Origin: Stramenopiles sp. TOSAG23-2
Lineage: Eukaryota; Sar
Length of the DNA: 55,946 bases
Direction of reading: 5' to 3'
Assembly (NCBI GenBank): GCA_900128395.1
Contig: LT649259.1
Location: 1 to 55,946 of the forward strand
Positions 50,393 through 55,946 of the stretch are shown piece after piece. Both the position numbers and the translations under genes were made by a program. The first letter of the stretch is position 1. Each line of letters starts with the position of its first letter. The notes beneath the pieces were generated by a model, which was not told where the DNA came from, ran no database searches, and saw nothing but the letters and a program-made list of their open reading frames with translations.

Positions 50393-51112
50393 TTATTGTA
50401 GCAAACTGATTCCTACAACAAACGCAAACATAAGTGCATTGAAACCAAGTAGTGGCAGTGAAGCTGGGCTAGCTACATTCGAGGACCACATTACTGACTC
50501 TGTCGCTGATGTGTTTGTGCATTTGTCCAGTGCTGAAGATTGCGTTACAGTTGGCGTGCCTGAGCATGTTTTTTTTAGCGAGTATGACTTCGAGGTGTAC
50601 GTGGTGCTTGTCCAAGAAAATTTGGAACTTTGGAACTTATTTGTTACGCACTTACCATTCCAAGAAGCATCATATATTTGTAGTTTTTGGTAATATCCTT
50701 CTGCCTTTTTGCACTCATTTGAGCCCTTAAAAGTTGTTGAGACTAAGGCTCCAGCTTTAGCTGCTGTGACTTCATCGTCAGTAAGAACAATCGTTTCCAT
50801 ACCATACACACCAAGCAAAGCCATACATTTCCCGACCTCATCCGTGGTAGTAGTAGACGATGATGTTCCAGTGCAATCAGTTGATTTATACGACATTGTT
50901 GTTATTTTGTTATCTTTAAGAGTCAACATTTTCGATTTAGAAAACAATGATCCTGTTTGCAAACAAGTATCAAGGGGTTCATTCACATCAAGGGTCGCCG
51001 GTCCTGTACACTTCGTTGATGTACTGTACGTTCTGGAGGCAGCAAATTTAGAATGTACGGTTGCACCGCAAAGTAGTAGTACCAGTATGATGATTCCATA
51101 AAAAGTTTTCAT
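50393..51112 (-). CDS. secreted, repeat-containing, GPI-like surface protein (hypothetical)
   Basis: 239 residues, ATG at 51110-51112. Signal peptide about 1-21 (GIIILVLLLCGATVHS). The mature part contains repeated modules that begin with Cys-x-Gly and close with a Cys about 14-17 residues later: CTGPATLDVNEPLDTC, CTGTSSSTTTTDEVGKC and CSGTPTVTQSSALDKC; a fourth Cys pair (NECKK ... GKCV) is longer. Ser/Thr content is high. The C terminus is a hydrophobic tail (ASLPLLGFNALMFAFVVGISLLQ) like a GPI signal. No family name can be given. Codon use is more GC-rich than its surroundings, which supports coding. Confidence 0.72.
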   Translation of the reverse strand: MKTFYGIIILVLLLCGATVHSKFAASRTYSTSTKCTGPATLDVNEPLDTCLQTGSLFSKSKMLTLKDNKITTMSYKSTDCTGTSSSTTTTDEVGKCMALLGVYGMETIVLTDDEVTAAKAGALVSTTFKGSNECKKAEGYYQKLQIYDASWNGKCVTNKFQSSKFSWTSTTYTSKSYSLKKTCSGTPTVTQSSALDKCTNTSATESVMWSSNVASPASLPLLGFNALMFAFVVGISLLQ

Positions 51113-51888
51113 TGTGTACCGTTCTCTTTGAAGCGTGAAAAGTCGTTTTCGTGTTTTTTAATTTTTTTTTAAAAATCTGAACAAGGGCTAAGTATGTTTT
51201 TCAATGTAATGGTTACAAATTTGTTCTGTATCGTTTATGTTTTGTGTCATTCCGTTTGTGTATTTATTATTAAATTTCTTGTTCCAGATTATATATATAT
51301 TATTGCGTGGGTTAGCATTGCATTACAATAGAGTTGAAGATTAATCTTGCTGACGAGGTGCACATTTAACACATTTACAACTCATACACATTAACACATT
51401 TACACACCATAGTATCTACCTTGTAATATTTTTGACGGTTCAAACGGATCGTACTGCAAAAAAAGTAGGCCTTTGTCAATACATTTTGGCAATGTCCATG
51501 TCCACATGTTGGTACATTAGGAACAATTTGCATTGGTCATTTATAATATAAATATCATGAAACAACATGTGTTGGTACTTGTAGTACACATTTATTTAAT
51601 ACCCTCATGCATGTCATGCGTGCTGAAACTTTTGCAATCTGTATATTACCAGGTATCGATAAAATGTGAAATAACAAATAAAGTGTAATTATATAGTGAA
51701 TTTTTACCTTAACTTAGCACTGACACAGCAGTGGATATTTTTACATTGACTCTTAGCTCAGCAGCGCTCTCATTTCTCATTTATATAAGTAAGAATTATC
51801 ATGAGTTAATTAAAAAATAAGTTATTGCATTAATTATAAATAATTTAATTTACGCATATAAATAAATATATATATATCATATACCACT
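51113..51888. other. intergenic region
   Basis: Mostly unique sequence of mixed composition. It contains a TACCAGGTA palindrome at 51647-51655 and an inverted family B arm at about 51785-51845 (agaattatcatgagttaatt and following). No gene seen. Confidence 0.5.
51785..51845. mobile_element. solo arm of family B repeat (inverted)
   Basis: agaattatcatgagttaatt followed by aaaaaataagttattgcatt is the reverse complement of the family B arm seen at 41.96 and 50.1 kb. No partner arm nearby. Confidence 0.5.
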
Positions 51889-52149
51889 TTACATTTTTGA
51901 ATTGCTTTTTAATGGCTTTCCTCTGCTGTCCAATCCAACTTGATTCAATACTTTTCCACTCAACATATTTCCTGTTTATGTTACGCGTTCAGCTGCTGCT
52001 AAATTTTTTCTTGCAGCACGCGCCATAGCACTAGCACCACCAACTAAATCTTTATCATCCACCAATGTATCATTAGTACTACGTGGTCTACTCGTACTTT
52101 CGTACGAAGTTCGTATCTTAGAGTACAAACTCGTATTATTCTTTACTTT
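51889..52149 (-). pseudogene. gene fragment with one in-frame TAA
   Basis: On the minus strand an open frame begins after a stop at 52150-52152 and encodes a protein-like sequence with TSRPRSTNDTLVDDKDLVGG and MARAARKNLAAAERVT, then a TAA at 51976-51978, then continues in the same frame for 28 residues (TGNMLSGKVLNQVGLDSRG and KPLKSNSKM) to a second stop at 51889-51891. Both sides look coding (biased, polar, no low complexity). No ATG lies at the start, so it is either a terminal exon or a remnant. A single base change at the TAA, or stop read-through, would join the two parts. Family not recognised. Confidence 0.45.
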
Positions 52150-52233
52150 TTAACACTAATACGAGTACGAACGCGTATTTATTTTTAAAATGCAAGTTTC
52201 GCTATATTATTACTCTTGTGTACAAAAAGTCTT

Positions 52234-54093
52234 TCAACACTCTCCACAATCAACAATTCGAACATTTTGAACTGGCTTGTTACCTTTCGCGTTGGTTGAA
52301 CAACTACCTAACTCCTCGATACATTCTAATCCTACTACAACTTCCCCAAAAACAACATGTTTCATATCTAAATGTGGTGTCTCCGATAACGTGATAAAAA
52401 ATTGACTTGTATTTGTATTTGGACCTGAATTAGCCATAGATAGCATCCCAGCACGTATGTGTCTACACGTAAAATTTTCATCAATCATTTTACCTTTTTT
52501 TACCATATCCGACATTGATGCATCGCTAACATAAATGGATTCTCCACCAGTGCCGTTACCATTAGTAATATCTCCACCTTGAATCATAAAATCTTTTATA
52601 ATACGATGTATAACACAATTTTTATAATGCAACGGTTTGCCCTTTGTACCGATACCTTTCTCACCAGTACATAAAGCTCGAAAATTTTCACATGTTTTTG
52701 GTACAATGTGATCAAATAATTGAATGATAATTCTACTTGACATTTTTTTACCATCAATTGCAATTTCAAAATACACTTTAGTATTATCATCTCTACCATA
52801 TTTAATATCTTTTCTCTTGACTAACATTTCAGCTGGTGCAAACGGAATGAATTTTTCTTTATATTTACGATACAACATACCCCATAATACTTCTTCCCGC
52901 CCACTATATTTTCTTAAATTTTTATCAACTTTTGGTAATTTATCAGGACAATGGGATGTATAAAATGCAACTAATCGATCTTTTGGGGTTGAATATGTTG
53001 TAATTTTTGTTGTGGATTTATTAACAGTTGTTTTAGTATCAATAGTAACATTTGTTGATGTTTCGCTATTATTCTCATATGGGTCTAAAAGATTATTAGC
53101 AAAGTAATCATTATTTACATTGCTTGCTATAGGATATAGGATGGAATCATTGCCTATGATCATCATAGTATTACTATTATCATTATTATTATTATTATTA
53201 TAATCATATGGATCTTCGATATTAGTATCATTTGAAAATTGGACTGGATTATTTTTTGTTTCCGGGTAAGAAATAACATCATCATTCTCATTATTATTAT
53301 TATCCTTATTATTTATATTAGTCATTACATTGTTAAATGGATCAAAAATTTTAATTTTATTATATTTTGCATTTAAAGACATATTGGCATTATCATTAGG
53401 ATGCAGTATCATACCATCATAATTATTATTTTCTACACCATTCTTCATGAATGGATCAATGAGGGTAGTCACTTCATTCCACATTGTCTCCATCCTATTA
53501 TTATTATTATTATTATTATCAGGATAAGCTAAACTTTCCCCTGCATATGGATCCATTATGTCTTGTAATGAAATTAAATCATACAAATCAAAACTATTAG
53601 GAGGAAATGGGACATCAACATCAAGGCCATTTTTCATCAAAATAAAATGCAATCGTTCTTGCGATCTTGTCCTGGCTCTAATACGCATATCAGATAATTC
53701 CTCACTAACACTTTTTCTTCTTTCGTTGGTTATTGATTTACTTTTTTCTAAATGTGCTTGATATACTCGAATCCCTTCCTTATGTTTCATATCTAACTTT
53801 TCCAACGCTTCTGCAATACTTTCTTCAGAATCTTTTGAGGCAATCTTTATTTCTCCCATAGCATTATTACATTCATTTATCAATTTATTTAAATCTTGTA
53901 TTCTGTCTTTTTTTCTATTTTCAATATTTTGTTTCATTTCTTGATTTTTTAAGATTTCTTCGTTTGTTATCTGTACCGGTCGTAGTTCTTTTGGCATCAA
54001 TGCATTATTGTTCACCCCACGTCTTCTTCTTCTTCTTCTTCCTTGTGCTCTTCTACTATTCATATTTGTAATTATTGGTGTTGTCAATACCAT
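52234..54093 (-). CDS. cyclophilin-type peptidyl-prolyl isomerase with long Asn-rich N terminus
   Basis: 619 residues, ATG at 54091-54093. Starts with an Arg run (RRRRRRR, possible nuclear signal) and a coiled-coil-like helical region (about 40-150), then Asn-rich low complexity (about 195-350). A short motif at about 371-410 ([20 protein letters not shown] followed by [11 protein letters not shown]) precedes the cyclophilin domain at about 437-619. Active-site features: [14 protein letters not shown] (Arg, Phe, Met, Gln), SQFFIT (Phe) and KHVVFG (His) are kept. The position that is Trp121 in human CypA is His here ([12 protein letters not shown]), a change known in other cyclophilins that weakens cyclosporin binding. 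Isomerase activity is likely. The role of the N-terminal part is unknown. Confidence 0.92.
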   Translation of the reverse strand: MVLTTPIITNMNSRRAQGRRRRRRRGVNNNALMPKELRPVQITNEEILKNQEMKQNIENRKKDRIQDLNKLINECNNAMGEIKIASKDSEESIAEALEKLDMKHKEGIRVYQAHLEKSKSITNERRKSVSEELSDMRIRARTRSQERLHFILMKNGLDVDVPFPPNSFDLYDLISLQDIMDPYAGESLAYPDNNNNNNNRMETMWNEVTTLIDPFMKNGVENNNYDGMILHPNDNANMSLNAKYNKIKIFDPFNNVMTNINNKDNNNNENDDVISYPETKNNPVQFSNDTNIEDPYDYNNNNNNDNSNTMMIIGNDSILYPIASNVNNDYFANNLLDPYENNSETSTNVTIDTKTTVNKSTTKITTYSTPKDRLVAFYTSHCPDKLPKVDKNLRKYSGREEVLWGMLYRKYKEKFIPFAPAEMLVKRKDIKYGRDDNTKVYFEIAIDGKKMSSRIIIQLFDHIVPKTCENFRALCTGEKGIGTKGKPLHYKNCVIHRIIKDFMIQGGDITNGNGTGGESIYVSDASMSDMVKKGKMIDENFTCRHIRAGMLSMANSGPNTNTSQFFITLSETPHLDMKHVVFGEVVVGLECIEELGSCSTNAKGNKPVQNVRIVDCGEC

Positions 54094-54971
54094 TCCTCTT
54101 GTTGTTATTGTCGTTGTTGTTTTTTGTTGTTATCTATTCTTTTGTATCCCCCCCATCTTATACAATACTGTTTTTTTCTTTTCTGTATGTATATATTTAA
54201 ATTTTTAAATAATACTATACCAACAACAACATTTCTTCTTGGTGTCGTCTACTACTGTACACTAAATTATTCCTTGTAAATGAGAAGGATTATTATTAGT
54301 GCATTTCAAAATGGTACTTAATGTTGTAAGTACTACTTCCACGACATTATTGATAGGAAATGAAAGTAGTAGTGTCGCGTATTTAAGTACAACATAAGGC
54401 ACATTCATCATACATATCATTCTCTAAACATTGTCATATACAAATTTGAATACAAACAATCACCAATGTTATTTATTTATATCTATACAAACATTATATA
54501 TTTGCTTTCCCTCCTCTATCTGTATGTTTGGTATGTTTATTTGACATATTTCTAAAATATGATAACTATTGTTTGTACTTTTTTGTAGTGTCGTGGCAAA
54601 GGGCATACTGGCTAACTTTTTATGACGTATACGAACATTTGTACATAATAATATAAGAATATTCCTATTTATTTGTAAGGATTATTAGTATACCAATAAA
54701 TGTACTTATTATTCTAGAATTATAGTTGTAGAAAATTAAGCCCATAAAAATAAAAAGGTTTTGAAAAGAAAAGAGGTGAATACCAGCAAAATACAAGAGA
54801 ATGATGAAAAAAAGGAGGAAGGTTGTTTGGTACTGTCTGTAGTTTCGGCCTCTGTGTGGTGTTCATCACATGTATTTTGTACTCTTCTATAGGGGATAAA
54901 TGAAATACTAAAAAGAAGAGAAAGGTGCAAAAGGAAAGAAGGAAGAAAAGAAAAGAACATTACAAAATTTC
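54094..54971. other. intergenic region
   Basis: Upstream of the cyclophilin gene: CAA/TTG-rich leader sequence, then AT-rich unique sequence. A purine-rich stretch lies at about 54745-54960. No convincing gene or repeat. Confidence 0.45.
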
Positions 54972-54989
54972 TTGTGTCTTTTAATCAAC

Positions 54990-55500
54990 ATTTTCAAAGA
55001 AAAAGTAGAAAGAATAGAAGGTTCTTGTAAAAATGACTTTTCAAAAGTTGAAGCTTTTAAAGATGGCTCATTCAAATGGTGGTGTTCAAAATCACCGGGA
55101 CTTTGTGCATGTATACAAACGATATCAAAATCTGGGGAAGAACAAACATTTCAAGGAGGAAATGTCGTTCTTACGTTATTCAAGCATGGCGGCCATGTGG
55201 GGTATGAAATTAGCAACAAGGATGACGGTAAAGTATGGGAGTATGGCTATGTGAATGATGGTAAAATGGGTAGGCGAAGAAGGAGGTTGTTCCAACAGCA
55301 TGCAAGTGGCTGTTAAGAGTTTAAGAGAGGTTGTTGTCTTCGTGCAGTGGTTCATCGTGCGCACCTGGTGGATCTTAAATGATACGCGCTCAGGAATTGT
55401 TGATTCTTTATCTACTCGTTGCATTAATAAGACTCAAATTAAAAGCTTTATATATGGTATGATAATGAATTTGGATATTCCTGGCGTATGTACGAATTAG
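54990..55500 (+). pseudogene. possible degraded coding sequence
   Basis: One plus frame to 55316 reads KVEAFKDGSFKWWCSKSPG, then GGNVVLTLFKHGGHVGYEIS and DDGKVWEYGYVNDGK, which looks protein-like but has no ATG at its start. A second frame (55255-55500) continues with VWFIV-type hydrophobic residues. Base composition is less AT-rich than the surroundings. It could be a remnant with frameshifts or a chance ORF. I recognise no family. Confidence 0.25.
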
Positions 55501-55946
55501 CTATACGAGTTGGACAAGAAATGTGATTTAAATGCGAGGTATAAAATTTTGTATTTTAAAAATAAAAAAAATAAAAATACTCTCCTCTGATTCAAATTTT
55601 TATTTATTTATCTTATACACACACACCAGGTACTCTGGACTCTGGACACCAGAGATTTTCCTTGAAATACAGTACAGGTATAAGGTATACCACCAGTGGT
55701 AAGTACCTGGTACAGAATTGAAATTTACAGCTAGCATAGACACAGTTGTGATAGCGTAAGCACGTAAGTTTACCATGCCCGCATGGTTATGGTGATAATA
55801 ATAATAGTTGCTATAATTAGTGCATTATATTATATACCCAAAATTGTATGTGCAAATAATATATTTATTGAAAAGTAGATATATGGAGTACATATAGTGA
55901 AGAACCCATCTTTTTCATACTTAAAACCATCTTATGATACATTAAA
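55501..55946. other. window-end intergenic region
   Basis: AT-rich with a CA repeat near 55616-55626, an ACCAGGTA word at 55625-55632 region and an exact TACCTGGTA palindrome at 55704-55712. No gene seen. Confidence 0.45.

Noticed and set aside
1-55946. tRNA or rRNA genes
   Set aside because: I looked for T-loop-like words and paired arms between genes and found none that I could support by eye; a covariance-model scan would be decisive.

Overview
This window is nuclear DNA from a unicellular eukaryote. It is AT-rich, has long A/T-rich intergenic spaces full of (TA)n tracts, and carries about 18 protein genes that are mostly single-exon, each with its own flanks and no operon-like packing. 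Many proteins contain Asn, Gln or Ser homopolymer runs. At least one canonical short spliceosomal intron is visible (83 nt, GTAAGT...TAG). The protein set (FYVE/SH3/A9-type protein, TRANK1-like helicase, three-repeat MYB, CELF-like RRM protein, MRH receptor, Roco remnant, AlkB-type monooxygenase, cyclophilin with a short LVAFY...GREE motif) suits a free-living protist. A stramenopile is my best guess, but that is inference and is not proven by the sequence.

Layout. 1-5 kb: a small secreted protein, a FYVE/SH3 protein interrupted by a 56-bp tandem duplication, and a LON-domain protein. 5.7-12.3 kb: one 2200-residue TRANK1-like superfamily I helicase, followed by a 32-nt G run, an assembly gap and an array of about 120 copies of an 8-bp repeat. 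13.8-20.5 kb: an orphan multi-pass membrane protein, an AlkB-type alkane monooxygenase with a duplicated start region, and a threonine synthase fused to an ornithine-cyclodeaminase-family dehydrogenase. 21-29 kb: a 2701-residue armadillo-repeat protein. 29.6-30.8 kb: two head-to-head broken gene pieces. 30.9-45.3 kb: a secreted 2OG-Fe(II) oxygenase, a 3R-MYB, an orphan membrane protein, an RRM protein, a MITE next to a truncated Roco protein, a JmjC hydroxylase and a GST. 45.9-51.1 kb: four genes for secreted or surface proteins, including an MRH/EGF sorting-receptor candidate, interspersed with a second dispersed repeat family. 51.9-55.9 kb: a broken gene fragment, a cyclophilin, and mostly non-coding sequence.

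The genes do not form one obvious pathway. The most notable signals are: (1) a 56-bp tandem duplication inside an SH3 domain that carries AG|GT in both copies, so removing exactly one repeat length as an intron would restore the frame, which makes it a candidate intron birth; (2) the threonine synthase-OCD fusion, which resembles the bacterial two-protein pairs SbnA/SbnB and EutB/EutC; (3) frequent exact tandem duplications of about 50-130 bp, one of which copies a start codon out of frame; (4) a palindromic motif, TACCWGGTA, found seven times and only between genes; (5) a MITE with perfect 50-bp ends that abuts a truncated Roco gene. All functional statements rest on motif recognition by eye, with no database search.
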